Of a stretch of DNA of 64,000 nt, positions 15,961 to 24,677 are shown piece by piece. The first letter of the stretch is position 1, and every line of letters begins with the position of its first letter. The position numbers and the translations under genes are program-made. This DNA comes from Kordia antarctica (lineage in GTDB: Bacteria > Bacteroidota > Bacteroidia > Flavobacteriales > Flavobacteriaceae), in assembly GCF_009901525.1 (NCBI RefSeq), contig NZ_CP019288.1, forward strand, positions 496,001-560,000. Direction: 5' to 3'. The notes beneath the pieces were generated by a model, which saw nothing but the letters and a program-made list of their open reading frames with translations, did not search any database and had not been told where the DNA came from.

Positions 15961-17496
15961 ATGAGTGAACAAAATCGCAATCTAGATATAGAATCTTGTA
16001 TCGAAACGATGCAGAAACTATTAGATGATACCAATCAACTTTTCGAATTGCCAGAAGCGCAACGAATTGCACTTTTTAAGGTTGCAGGCGAATTGTCTAG
16101 ACCAAATCGTGATGAGTTTCAACGGCGCCGAAAAGATGCTAAGAAAGCCGCGAAACGTAAAATGATTGCGAAAGACAAACATGCTCGGAAAACTACAGGA
16201 ATTAGATCTGCACGTGAAACCGCACTGTTTGTTGCTCCAAAATTACTCGCTGCTGCTTCAATTCCTGATGAAGCATTAGAATTAGAATCGCCAAGAAATT
16301 GTTACGTGTGTAAAACAGTGTACACGAAATTACATCATTTTTACGATACAATGTGTACAACTTGTGGCGATTTGAATTATGCAAAGCGTTTTCAAACTAC
16401 AGATTTAAAAGATCAAGTTGCTGTAATTACAGGTTCTCGATTGAAAATTGGGTATCATATTACATTGATGTTGTTACGTTCGGGCGCGACAGTTGTTGCT
16501 ACGACACGTTTTCCAGCAGATTCTGCCATTCGATTTTCTAAAGAAGAAGATTATAAAGATTGGAATGATCGTTTGCATATTCACGGACTCGATTTACGAC
16601 ATATTCCAAGTGTGGAGATTTTCTGTAATTATATAGAACAAAAGTATGATCGCTTAGATATTTTAATCAATAATGCTGCACAAACTGTGAGAAGACCTTC
16701 AGGTTTTTATTTCCATTTAATGGAAAATGAAAAATTGCCTGTAGATCAACTTCCGAAACTAGCACAGCGTTTATTGAAAGATCATGTGAGTTGTTTACAA
16801 GAATTGTCTGATTTGAGTGTTGATTCATCAAAAACAGCTAAAAATAATATGTTGCCAGTTACTTGGCACGGACCTGAACCTGGAATTGGGTTGCGAAATT
16901 CAGCCGAGCTTTCTCAAATTCCGTATAGTTTTGATAATTCGTTACAAACTGCTGAAGTTTTTCCAGAAGGTGAATTGGATGCTGATTTACAACAAGTTGA
17001 TTTGAGAAAAACGAATAGTTGGCGATTGAAATTAGGCGAAATTGAAACCACAGAAATGGTAGAAGTACAATTGGTCAATGCTGTTGCGCCTTTTGTGTTG
17101 TGTAATCGGTTGTCAAATTTGATGATGAAAGAAGATACTGGTAAAAAACATATTATTAATGTATCGGCAATGGAAGGGAAGTTTCATCGCTTTAAAAAAG
17201 AAGATAGACATCCGCATACGAACATGGCAAAAGCCGCTTTAAATATGCTAACACATACATCTTCAGCTACTTTTGCAAAGTCCGGAATTTACATGAATGC
17301 GGTTGATACAGGTTGGGTTACAGACGAAGATCCTGCTGAATTGTCGAAAAAGAAGGTGGAAGTTCACGATTTTCAGCCTCCGCTAGATATTGTTGATGGA
17401 GCTGCGAGAGTACTAGATCCGCTGATTGACGGAATAAATACGGGAAAACATTGGTGCGGAAAATTTTTAAAAGATTATTTTCCTATCGATTGGTAG
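15961..17496 (+). CDS. SDR-fold oxidoreductase with N-terminal zinc ribbon
   Basis: 511 residues from ATG 15961; an upstream ATG (15904) overlaps the repeat and adds only low-complexity sequence. Residues ~1-100 are helical and basic; a CYVC...CTTC cluster (114/117 and 132/135) makes a zinc-ribbon-like module. The SDR domain follows: [12 protein letters not shown] (coenzyme loop), LINNAAQ, then VSAMEGKF. The usual catalytic YxxxK appears as TNMAK, with Thr in place of Tyr, so normal reductase chemistry is doubtful. A long insertion (~250-370) separates the halves. The partner and substrate are unknown. Confidence 0.75.
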   Translation: MSEQNRNLDIESCIETMQKLLDDTNQLFELPEAQRIALFKVAGELSRPNRDEFQRRRKDAKKAAKRKMIAKDKHARKTTGIRSARETALFVAPKLLAAASIPDEALELESPRNCYVCKTVYTKLHHFYDTMCTTCGDLNYAKRFQTTDLKDQVAVITGSRLKIGYHITLMLLRSGATVVATTRFPADSAIRFSKEEDYKDWNDRLHIHGLDLRHIPSVEIFCNYIEQKYDRLDILINNAAQTVRRPSGFYFHLMENEKLPVDQLPKLAQRLLKDHVSCLQELSDLSVDSSKTAKNNMLPVTWHGPEPGIGLRNSAELSQIPYSFDNSLQTAEVFPEGELDADLQQVDLRKTNSWRLKLGEIETTEMVEVQLVNAVAPFVLCNRLSNLMMKEDTGKKHIINVSAMEGKFHRFKKEDRHPHTNMAKAALNMLTHTSSATFAKSGIYMNAVDTGWVTDEDPAELSKKKVEVHDFQPPLDIVDGAARVLDPLIDGINTGKHWCGKFLKDYFPIDW

Positions 17497-17511
17497 GTTT
17501 TATATCTTTTT

Positions 17512-17526
17512 TGGCACTATCTTTGC
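17512..17526 (+). promoter_or_regulatory. Candidate sigma-54 promoter of a csp gene (also overlaps a -7 box)
   Basis: TGGCACTATCTTTGC fits the sigma-54 -24/-12 pattern TGGCAC-N5-TTGC with correct GG-GC spacing. The overlapping TATCTTTG (17518-17525) also matches the housekeeping -7 box, so the two readings compete. The same TGGCAC element sits at the same place in front of the paralog at 19968. Confidence 0.5.
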
Positions 17527-17564
17527 CTAGTTAAAAGTAATTATTAAAAATTAAATATATTAAG

Positions 17565-17756
17565 ATGAGTAAAGGAACAGTAAAATTTTTCAACGACACT
17601 AAAGGATTTGGATTTATCACAGAAGAAGGTGTTGAAAAAGACCACTTTGTACACATTTCAGGATTAATTGACGAAGTTCGTGAAGGCGACGAAGTTGAAT
17701 TTGACCTAGAAGAAGGAAACAAAGGTTTAAACGCAGTAAACGTAAAAGTTATCTAA
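17565..17756 (+). CDS. Cold-shock protein, CspA family
   Basis: 63 residues, a single cold-shock domain with RNP1 KGFGFITEEG and RNP2 DHFVHISG. It is an RNA chaperone that melts secondary structure and binds single-stranded nucleic acid in the cytoplasm. Nearly identical to the proteins at 19968 (two residue differences, V/I and E/Q) and at the left edge. The 5' leader AATTATTAAAAATTAAATAT is conserved with the 19968 copy, suggesting shared post-transcriptional control. It ends in a strong terminator. Confidence 0.95.
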   Translation: MSKGTVKFFNDTKGFGFITEEGVEKDHFVHISGLIDEVREGDEVEFDLEEGNKGLNAVNVKVI

Positions 17757-17780
17757 AAAATATACTTCAAGTTTTACAAA

Positions 17781-17808
17781 AGCCCATCTATAAAGATGGG
17801 CTTTTTTT
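17781..17808 (+). terminator. Terminator of the csp gene
   Basis: AGCCCATCT pairs with AGATGGGCT around a four-base loop, followed by seven Ts. Confidence 0.88.
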
Positions 17809-17866
17809 GTGGTTATAACTCGTCCAGAAATAAACATATAGTTTCTAGAAAATTTAGGCGCCTATT

Positions 17867-18235
17867 TAACCTGAGTTCGATATAAGTTTACTCAAATAAA
17901 ATTTTGAACATAATTTCAAAACAAGTGCTAAGTATCTGATTTTCATATTTTTATTTTCGTTTTCTTTGTTCGCACAAAGAATACTGAATCAAGTTCAGCA
18001 CAGGCTTCACAAAAGAAAGTGCGCTTTTAGTTCGTATGATTTCTATTTTATATTTTGGAACTCATGAATCTTTGATTTCCAGAGGTATTTTTAGTTTTTC
18101 TTTTATGGAAAAACTAAAACCACATGAATTTTCCTAAATTTTCTCCAAGGATTCGAAAATTCTTAACGAAAAACCCCTGCTATACTGCGGAAAAGACAAA
18201 AAAACACTCTGAAATTTTACATCGAACTCAAGTTA
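17867..18235. mobile_element. MITE-like non-coding element with 19-base terminal inverted repeats
   Basis: TAACCTGAGTTCGATATAA (17867-17885) and, on the other strand, TAACTTGAGTTCGATGTAA (18217-18235) agree at 17 of 19 positions. They bracket ~370 bases without a credible ORF. Inside are a CTGAATCAAGTTCAG repeat core near 17987 and a 12-base perfect hairpin at 18089-18119. This accounts for the 483-base gap between the csp terminator and the SDR gene. No transposase is present, so if mobile it would be non-autonomous. Confidence 0.5.
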
Positions 18236-18239
18236 TTTA

Positions 18240-19061
18240 TTATTTTTTTGAAGGATCTACGGTGTCAGATTGGATTTTATATTGCGTTTCTTGATATTCT
18301 TTACACATTGCAACAAAATCGGTTGGTAAAATCGTTCTAAAATCATGCGATTCTTGAGGTATAATTTCTATCATTTTTTCAATCATTGCTTTTGGATCAA
18401 ACTGATTTTCTGCCATTTTTTTCGCTGCAGCTTCAATATTTTTTAATGGTGTAAAATGTACATCTTCATCAAACCATTGTGCATAACTGTCATACATTCT
18501 ATCGTTAAAACCTGTATCATAAGGACCAGGATTAATTGTTGCAACAGTAAGTCCCATTGGTGTTAATTCGTCTCTTAAAGACTGTACAATAGATTCAAGC
18601 GCATGTTTAGACGCATTATACGCACCTAAATATGGAGTTGTAGAAAGTCCGGCAACAGAAGATACAAATACTAATTTTCCACTTCCTCTTTTTACCATTT
18701 TTTGGATAAAAGGTTGTGCAAATTCAAGATTCGAAAATACATTCGTTTCCATTACTTCACGTATTAATCCTACGGGCATTTCAGAAACTGGCCCAGAATG
18801 TCCTATTCCAGCGTTGTTTACTAATATATCTACATCGTATTCCCAAGCTTTTTGGCAATCCATGATGTCTAATATATTCAATTTTATGATTTCGAGATTA
18901 TCTTGAACACCTGCTTTTTTGGCATCTTCAATCAACCTTGATTTTTGTTCCCATTTGTGAACTCCTGCAATTACTTTGTGTCCTTTGGCAGCAAGACCTA
19001 ACGCAGTTCCTTTTCCTAATCCTGATCCAGCTCCTGTAATTAAAATTGTTTTTTTAGTCAT
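18240..19061 (-). CDS. Short-chain dehydrogenase/reductase
   Basis: 273-residue classical SDR: coenzyme motif TGAGSGLGKG, NNAGIGHSG, catalytic Ser in VFVSSVAG and YNASK (Tyr-x3-Lys). It reduces or oxidises a carbonyl/alcohol using NAD(P)(H) in the cytoplasm; the substrate cannot be predicted. It is divergent from the HbpS-like gene with a 294-base regulatory region between them, which contains TTGTAT-CA-ATACAA. Confidence 0.88.
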   Translation of the reverse strand: MTKKTILITGAGSGLGKGTALGLAAKGHKVIAGVHKWEQKSRLIEDAKKAGVQDNLEIIKLNILDIMDCQKAWEYDVDILVNNAGIGHSGPVSEMPVGLIREVMETNVFSNLEFAQPFIQKMVKRGSGKLVFVSSVAGLSTTPYLGAYNASKHALESIVQSLRDELTPMGLTVATINPGPYDTGFNDRMYDSYAQWFDEDVHFTPLKNIEAAAKKMAENQFDPKAMIEKMIEIIPQESHDFRTILPTDFVAMCKEYQETQYKIQSDTVDPSKK

Positions 19062-19134
19062 TTTTTATATTGTTTATGTAATGGACATGTGTACTAAATG
19101 TATCGATTACGGTTTAAAATTTATTTATTTTGAA

Positions 19135-19148
19135 TTGTATCAATACAA
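19135..19148. promoter_or_regulatory. Palindrome in a divergent promoter region
   Basis: TTGTATCAATACAA has perfect 6-base arms and lies 74 bases upstream of the SDR start. A second, looser pair (CATTATAT at 19186, ATATAATG at 19215) is nearby. Possible operator for a regulator encoded elsewhere. Confidence 0.3.
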
Positions 19149-19355
19149 ATTTAAGCGGAAGCGGAACACACTATTAGCTTGAATACATTATATGTTAACA
19201 CATTCCTTAGAAATATATAATGAATTTAATCATTAGAGTTTGTAGTACATTAAATGTTAATATTTTGCTAATTGACATAAGTCAGTAGTTATTGACGCAT
19301 GTGTATTGTAGTTTTAATGAAAATATAATTTAACACGATATAAAAACATAAACTC

Positions 19356-19754
19356 ATGAACATTACATTAAAACAAGCGCAAGCCGTTATTGAAAAGGCA
19401 CTTGCAAAGTCGAAAGAAATTGACACAAAAATGAATATTACGGTTGTAGATACAGGCGCTAACCAAGTTGCATTTGCGCGAATGGATGGTGCATGGTTGG
19501 GAAGTGCTGATATTTCGCTTAAAAAAGCAAAGACAGCCTGTTTTTTCGGAATGCCAACTGGCGAAATAGGAAAGCTTTCACAACCTGGACAACCACTTTT
19601 TAATATTGAACATTCTAATGGAGGATTGATTTCTTTCCCTGGTGGATTACCAATTAAAGATGGTTCTGGACAAGTTATCGGAGCTGTTGGAGTAAGTGGA
19701 AGTTCCGTTGAAAACGATCATGCAGTAGCAAAAGCAGGTACAGAAGCTATATAA
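19356..19754 (+). CDS. HbpS/GlcG-family heme-binding-like protein (DUF336)
   Basis: 132 residues: [52 protein letters not shown] and [21 protein letters not shown] are the standard family blocks. Family members bind heme or corrinoids, or serve as accessory proteins of propanediol/glycolate operons; many are of unknown role. No signal peptide, so probably cytoplasmic. It is monocistronic, divergent from the SDR gene. Confidence 0.85.
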   Translation: MNITLKQAQAVIEKALAKSKEIDTKMNITVVDTGANQVAFARMDGAWLGSADISLKKAKTACFFGMPTGEIGKLSQPGQPLFNIEHSNGGLISFPGGLPIKDGSGQVIGAVGVSGSSVENDHAVAKAGTEAI

Positions 19755-19758
19755 TCGT

Positions 19759-19808
19759 AGTGTCCGATTAAAGATGTAAGACCGTTTATTTCGACTTCGC
19801 TCAGCATA
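19759..19808. repeat. Dispersed repeat, also at 38350-38409
   Basis: The stretch GTCCGATTAAAGATGTAAG followed by ACCGTTTATTTCGACTTCGC matches, in reverse, the right end of the element at 38261-38409 over about 45 bases. It probably marks a chromosome-wide repeat family. Confidence 0.55.
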
Positions 19809-19915
19809 AGTTTTTTTAGAGTCAAGATGAGTTCTATTTTAAAAGAGCATTTCACTACTATTGTTAAAATTAATTTAATGAAATAGTATACTTCTTAAGG
19901 CGACAATATCATTTT

Positions 19916-19930
19916 TGGCACGATCATTGA
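19916..19930 (+). promoter_or_regulatory. Candidate sigma-54 promoter of a csp gene
   Basis: TGGCACGATCATTGA has a consensus -24 (TGGCACG) and a -12 of TTGA instead of TTGC. No TAnnTTTG overlaps here, unlike the paralog at 17565, so the shared TGGCAC block is the more likely functional element. Confidence 0.45.
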
Positions 19931-19967
19931 ATGTATACAAGTAATATTAAAAATTAAATATATTACA

Positions 19968-20159
19968 ATGAGTAAAGGAACAGTAAAATTTTTCAATGAC
20001 ACTAAAGGATTTGGATTTATCACAGAAGAAGGTGTTGAAAAAGACCACTTTGTACACATTTCAGGATTGATTGACGAAATTCGCGAAGGCGATGAAGTTG
20101 AGTTTGATCTTCAAGAAGGAAACAAAGGATTAAACGCAGTAAACGTAAAAGTTATTTAA
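19968..20159 (+). CDS. Cold-shock protein, CspA family
   Basis: 63-residue single cold-shock domain with the same RNP1 (KGFGFITEEG) and RNP2 (DHFVHISG) as the copies at 17565 and at the left edge. The three genes probably arose by duplication or are kept alike by gene conversion. The leader (AGTAATATTAAAAATTAAAT) is conserved with the 17565 copy. Role: RNA chaperone. It ends in a strong terminator. Confidence 0.95.
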   Translation: MSKGTVKFFNDTKGFGFITEEGVEKDHFVHISGLIDEIREGDEVEFDLQEGNKGLNAVNVKVI

Positions 20160-20180
20160 ACATACATTTCAAGTTTAATG

Positions 20181-20211
20181 AAAGCCCATCAATTATTGAT
20201 GGGCTTTTTTT
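20181..20211. terminator. Terminator after csp, before a convergent gene
   Basis: AGCCCATCAA pairs with TTGATGGGCT around a three-base loop, followed by seven Ts. Confidence 0.88.
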
Positions 20212-20256
20212 GTGGGTAAGATCAGGTTATACGTATTTTTTGTATTTCTAACCCTA

Positions 20257-21792
20257 CTAAGAATAATACTTAGTATGCATTGTATTGATATACGATTTCA
20301 CATCTTCTTCAGTTTTAAAATCAGGTGTCGTTTTAGCTTCACCAGTTTCTCGGTTGTGTTTATCTGTTAAAGCAGCAGCATGCATTTGTTGAATTTGTGA
20401 AGCATGATTCTGTATTTTAATAGTTGAATTTGCCACAGGAGCAGTTATTCCTTTCAATGGAGTATCTGTTCTTGGTTTAGATAACGTAAGTACATCGAGC
20501 ACGTCCGGAGCAGCCTTATCACGATCGGTGAGTGGCGTAACATTAAAGTTTTTCTCCAATGTTGCCAGAATAGAAGTATGATCTAATGGAACATCGCCTT
20601 TGGTGCGATATACAGTGCCAGCTTCAATCCAAGGTGATATTAATACCGTAGGAACACGCACGCCATAACGTGTAAAATCAAACCCGAAAGCTGTAGATTT
20701 AGCAGGTGGAGAAGTTGCATTATTTGGTGGTGTAATATGATCATAACAACCGCCATGCTCATCATACGTAATCACAAGTAAAGTATCTTCCCAATGAGGA
20801 GATTCTTTTAGTGCAGTATAAATGTCTAGTAAATACTGTTCGCCTAGAGCTACGTTATAATTGGGATGTTGACTATTTCCTTGCGATCCCCAAATAGGCT
20901 CCAAAAAAGTATAATCTGGCAAGTTTTTTTCTTTTAAAGCGGTTTTGAAAGTATCGAAACTCCCTACTTGACAGTTTTTCGGCAATGAACTTGGAATATC
21001 TTGACAAAAAGAAACTGTATATGGTTTTCCGTTATTTCCAAAAATCCCCCATGATTTATTATGATTCATTAAATGCTTAAAAATACTTTTTGAACTATAG
21101 GAATGGATCTCGTCATACAAATAGCCTTCTGAAGTTCCCATATGCGTAAACGCTCTATTGGGTAATGTTTCTGTAGGAGCAGAGCAATACCAGTGATCGC
21201 AAACAGCATATCCTGTGGCTAAGCCTGATAATACAGGAAGTGTTTCGGGTGTGTACATTCCCATAATATCTTTAGGTGCAACACCATCCAAATCAGGAAC
21301 ATCTGAAGCATGTCCAGAAGGACTTGGCTTTTTATACCATTTTTTATAGTCATCACTTTTATAATCATGATCACTAGATGCTTTGGTAGTATTTGTTGCA
21401 CTTTTCTTATATGGATGTTCTTTTTTCTCCAACGGACTATTATCTATAGGATTTTCAAAATCCCGAACAAAACCTTGATTGTTTGCAATGCCTTTTGGAT
21501 AAGGTGCTTTGCCAGCTCCAAACAACTGAAAATTGGTATTGGCAAAACCTTCTCCTGGATCTTTTTTAGGCATAAAATAGGCATGAGAATCATTTTTGTC
21601 TATAGGAAATACAGTAATGGAATTCCCATTACTATCAGGATTGGTTTCCGTACCAGTTAATCCTTCAAAAGGATGACCAAGCGGCGATTTATTATTGTTG
21701 TCTTTATAAAGAAACCCTAACATACTGTCGAATGAACGATTTTCGAACATCATAACGACCACATGCTTAATACGTGAAGTTGGAACTTTCAT
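20257..21792 (-). CDS. Phospholipase C / acid phosphatase family phosphoesterase
   Basis: 511 residues. The N-terminal IKHVVVMMFENRSFDSMLGF (with the Asn-Arg-Ser-Phe-Asp block), HMGTSEGYLYDEI, FLEPIWGSQGNSQHP and VITYDEHGGCYDHITPP are characteristic of the PLC/AcpA phosphoesterase superfamily. Members hydrolyse phosphatidylcholine-type lipids or phosphomonoesters with a bound metal. Most homologs are exported by Tat; here no signal peptide is visible, so the enzyme is cytoplasmic or exported in another way. Monocistronic. Confidence 0.85.
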   Translation of the reverse strand: MKVPTSRIKHVVVMMFENRSFDSMLGFLYKDNNNKSPLGHPFEGLTGTETNPDSNGNSITVFPIDKNDSHAYFMPKKDPGEGFANTNFQLFGAGKAPYPKGIANNQGFVRDFENPIDNSPLEKKEHPYKKSATNTTKASSDHDYKSDDYKKWYKKPSPSGHASDVPDLDGVAPKDIMGMYTPETLPVLSGLATGYAVCDHWYCSAPTETLPNRAFTHMGTSEGYLYDEIHSYSSKSIFKHLMNHNKSWGIFGNNGKPYTVSFCQDIPSSLPKNCQVGSFDTFKTALKEKNLPDYTFLEPIWGSQGNSQHPNYNVALGEQYLLDIYTALKESPHWEDTLLVITYDEHGGCYDHITPPNNATSPPAKSTAFGFDFTRYGVRVPTVLISPWIEAGTVYRTKGDVPLDHTSILATLEKNFNVTPLTDRDKAAPDVLDVLTLSKPRTDTPLKGITAPVANSTIKIQNHASQIQQMHAAALTDKHNRETGEAKTTPDFKTEEDVKSYINTMHTKYYS

Positions 21793-22685
21793 ACTAATTA
21801 TTTTGGTGGTTAGTAGCTATAAGAGAACTAAGAATTTCAATTAAAGCTATCACTAAAATACTAAATAATTATAGAAGTTAGGTATTTGTCTAAAATATGA
21901 GATCATTGGATTTTCTTAAAAATTCCAAATCCATGAATCTCTAAAGATCTATTTCTTGAGCATAACTAAAAGAAATTAATTGATTGAAATAGTATTCTTT
22001 ATCAGAAGATTTATAAGGTTGCTCCGTAATAATAGATATTTCTCCAAAATTAAAACTCAACATACCTTATATACTTCCCGTAGGAAAATTAATTTGATTT
22101 CCTGCTTGTTTCAAAAGCATTGTAAAATTGATTTCCCAACACATATTGAAACATTGGTTTATTCATGAAAACCTAGTAACGGTATTGTTTGGCGTTGCTC
22201 TAGAGCGTAAATTTATTGGATACCAAAAAATCTATAATTTTTTTGAGATAACTAAATTTTAGTCAAAAAAAGGTGCTTTCACTGGAGATCGGAGTGACGT
22301 AAAATAAGGAGTATTCGTTTTATTTTTTTGATTGATTGCGGGATTCCGTAAAAATATGGTTGTTAAAATTTATTATATTTATAGAAATATTAATTCAATT
22401 AAAGAAGCTTCAAAATAATAGATGACGACATTAAATAGCTATTATTCTTCAATAAAATTTGAATCAAGAAAATCATTCATTAACCAAAATGTAAATGTGT
22501 TTTTATTTCGTATCAAAATAGCGATAAGATTGAAGCAAAGAAGTAAACAAAAATAATGAGCTTATTCTGGAACTAAATTATTTAGATATCATACTGGATT
22601 ATGCAACTGACAGGAAAAAACTTCTGAGACTGATAAAAGAATAGACTCATGAGTTAAATTAAAACATGTAAATAAATTATAAAAC
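21793..22685. other. Long non-coding gap upstream of the patatin operon
   Basis: 893 bases with no convincing gene. On the minus strand a 40-codon frame (22063-21941) reads protein-like (FGEISIITEQPYKSSDKEYYF) and the bases just upstream of it also read sensibly in another frame, so a decayed gene is possible. The right part contains the conserved module at 22288-22352. The patatin promoter is not obvious. Confidence 0.5.
22288..22352 (+). promoter_or_regulatory. Shared upstream module, copy A (patatin operon)
   Basis: GGAGTGACGTAAAATA, then GGAGTATT (22308-22315), a T-rich 23-base spacer and CGGGATTCCG (22339-22348) followed by TAAA. The same order and spacing occurs at 38501 (caspase operon) and 46501 (small ORF). 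The CGG-N4-CCG core is palindromic, so a dimeric DNA-binding protein is plausible. It lies 337 bases before the patatin start. Confidence 0.55.
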
Positions 22686-23774
22686 ATGAACAATAGCAAA
22701 CCAAACAGGATTTTATCTCTTGATGGCGGAGGAATACGAGGAGCACTTACATTAGGTTTTTTGGAGAAAGTTGAAGACCTTATTAGAAAAAAAGAAAATA
22801 ATCCAAATTTAAGGTTATGTGATTATTTTGATTTAATTGGAGGAACTAGCACTGGAGCAATTATTGCCGCTGGACTTTCAATAGGAATGACAGCATCCGA
22901 AATAAAAGATTTGTATCTTACTATTGGCGATAAAATTTTTGGAAAAAAGCGAAGTTGGTTTTTAAATCCATTAAAAAGATATAAAGCTGAGTTTGATTTT
23001 AAACCGCTAGAAGAAGAATTAAAAAAAGTTTTTGGAGATATTACTATCGGAAGTGATAAAATCAAAACGGGACTATGTATCATTACTAAAAGAGCTGATT
23101 CATTAAGTACTTGGCCTATTATTAATCATCCAGACGGCAAACATTTCAATCATAATAAAGAAATGTTGTTAAGGCAAGTAGTTAGAGCAAGTGCTGCAGC
23201 TCCAAGCTATTTTATTCCTCAAAAAATTGATGTTGGTTTCGGAGAAATTGGGGCTTTTATTGATGGAGGTGTTAGTTTAGCAAATAATCCAGCGCTTCAA
23301 TTGTTTCTAGTTGGAACGCTAAGTGAGTTTCCATATCGTTGGAAAACAGGAGAAGACAGCATATCGCTTGTTTCTATTGGCACAGGAACGTATACAAAAA
23401 AATATAATCCAGATAAAATTGCAAAAAAAGGTCTTTTAGGTTGGGCAAAAATGGTCCCTGAATTATTTATGGAAGATGCAAATTATTTAAACCAAACCAT
23501 GCTGCAGTATCTATCAAATTCTCCTACCGCAAGAGTTATAGATAGTGAAATACTTGATTTAAAAGACGACTTAATCTGTGACAAACCAGCATTGCATTAT
23601 GTGAGATATAATGTGATGTTGAATAATAACGAATTAAGTAATTTAGGTTTTAATTTAAATAAAAAAGAGATTGAATCATTACATGAAATGTCAGAATCTA
23701 AAAATAAAGAATTATTGTATGAGATTGGAAAGAAAGCTGCTAATAGAGATATTAAATTAGATCATATTAAGTAA
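22686..23774 (+). CDS. Patatin-like phospholipase (CapV-like)
   Basis: 362 residues. Anion hole GGGIRG (14-19), nucleophile GTSTG with Ser55, and DGG with Asp193 form the patatin Ser-Asp dyad. The lipase removes acyl chains from membrane phospholipids. Patatins of this size (CapV type) are effectors in CBASS and other conflict systems, where activation damages the host membrane. No cyclase is encoded here. The neighbours are a TIR-like membrane protein and a deoxyribosyltransferase-like/TPR protein, so the trigger would be different. First gene of a three-gene operon (22-base gap to the next). Confidence 0.88.
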   Translation: MNNSKPNRILSLDGGGIRGALTLGFLEKVEDLIRKKENNPNLRLCDYFDLIGGTSTGAIIAAGLSIGMTASEIKDLYLTIGDKIFGKKRSWFLNPLKRYKAEFDFKPLEEELKKVFGDITIGSDKIKTGLCIITKRADSLSTWPIINHPDGKHFNHNKEMLLRQVVRASAAAPSYFIPQKIDVGFGEIGAFIDGGVSLANNPALQLFLVGTLSEFPYRWKTGEDSISLVSIGTGTYTKKYNPDKIAKKGLLGWAKMVPELFMEDANYLNQTMLQYLSNSPTARVIDSEILDLKDDLICDKPALHYVRYNVMLNNNELSNLGFNLNKKEIESLHEMSESKNKELLYEIGKKAANRDIKLDHIK

Positions 23775-23796
23775 ACGTTTTTAGGCTAATAATATC

Positions 23797-24672
23797 TTGA
23801 AAAAAATACAATCAATAACAATTACACTAGTTCCAATTTTTATCATTGGCACATTGTCAATTTATTATTTTGAGTATGTTAATCACTCAAAGTGGTGGTG
23901 GATATTCGTGGTAATTACCTGTATTATTTTTGGTTCAAAACTTTTTATGAATTATGCTAATTTCAAAGATTTTCTAAAATTAAGACGACCTAAATATTAT
24001 GGTGTTTCTAATTTTTTAGCAAATAATCATTTCGGAATTAGTCTTGCAGAAACAGCACTTATTATTCTTATTTATTGGGCGCTAAACGAGGTGATTCCAT
24101 TTGAAAATAAGGCTTTAAAAATAATTGGACCAGTTTTAATTGCTATTATTTTTGCTAAATATTATTTTCATGTTTTGTTAAAAACATTAAAAGCCTTTCT
24201 TTCCAAAGGTTTTAACATAGTTATCTTTAGAAGATTTACCAAATCAATTAATTTATCAAATAGTATATTACCAATTGTAGGATTATATGGAAAGATAAAC
24301 CTTATAAATGATTACACATTAGTTACCACAAGAATTATTGGTGACGAAACTGATACAACAGAAATTTTATCTGAGATTTCAATTCATAAGCATTCTAATA
24401 AAAATGACTGGGAATCAACAGTAATAGAGTTTATAAAAAAATCTAACATCGCTATTTTTTATTGGGCAGAAGCTCCAACAGAAAACATGAAATGGGAGAT
24501 GAAGGAGGCTATAAAATTAAAAGACTCTATTAGAATATTACTTATCCTCGAAGATAATATTATTAATGATTCAGATATTCAAAATGCAATGATACAATTA
24601 GATAAAAAATCAATAATTGTATTCAAACTTGGAAATTTTACTTCTCAATTTTATCAATTTATTTTAAATTAA
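23797..24672 (+). CDS. Membrane protein with a TIR-like C-terminal domain
   Basis: 291 residues, starting at a TTG (MKKIQSITIT); no ATG is available nearby. Hydrophobic segments lie at ~7-25, 33-52, 82-97 and 105-128. The cytoplasmic part (~160-291) contains DWESTVIEFIKKSNIAIFYW, then a conserved-looking WEMKEAIKLKD and IRILLILED. This order (acidic/aromatic turn, W-E helix, central strand) resembles TIR/SLOG-type Rossmannoid domains that sense or cleave nucleotides such as NAD. The assignment is from pattern only. It sits between the patatin and the NDT-like gene, 5 bases before the latter. Confidence 0.6.
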   Translation: MKKIQSITITLVPIFIIGTLSIYYFEYVNHSKWWWIFVVITCIIFGSKLFMNYANFKDFLKLRRPKYYGVSNFLANNHFGISLAETALIILIYWALNEVIPFENKALKIIGPVLIAIIFAKYYFHVLLKTLKAFLSKGFNIVIFRRFTKSINLSNSILPIVGLYGKINLINDYTLVTTRIIGDETDTTEILSEISIHKHSNKNDWESTVIEFIKKSNIAIFYWAEAPTENMKWEMKEAIKLKDSIRILLILEDNIINDSDIQNAMIQLDKKSIIVFKLGNFTSQFYQFILN

Positions 24673-24677
24673 ATATC

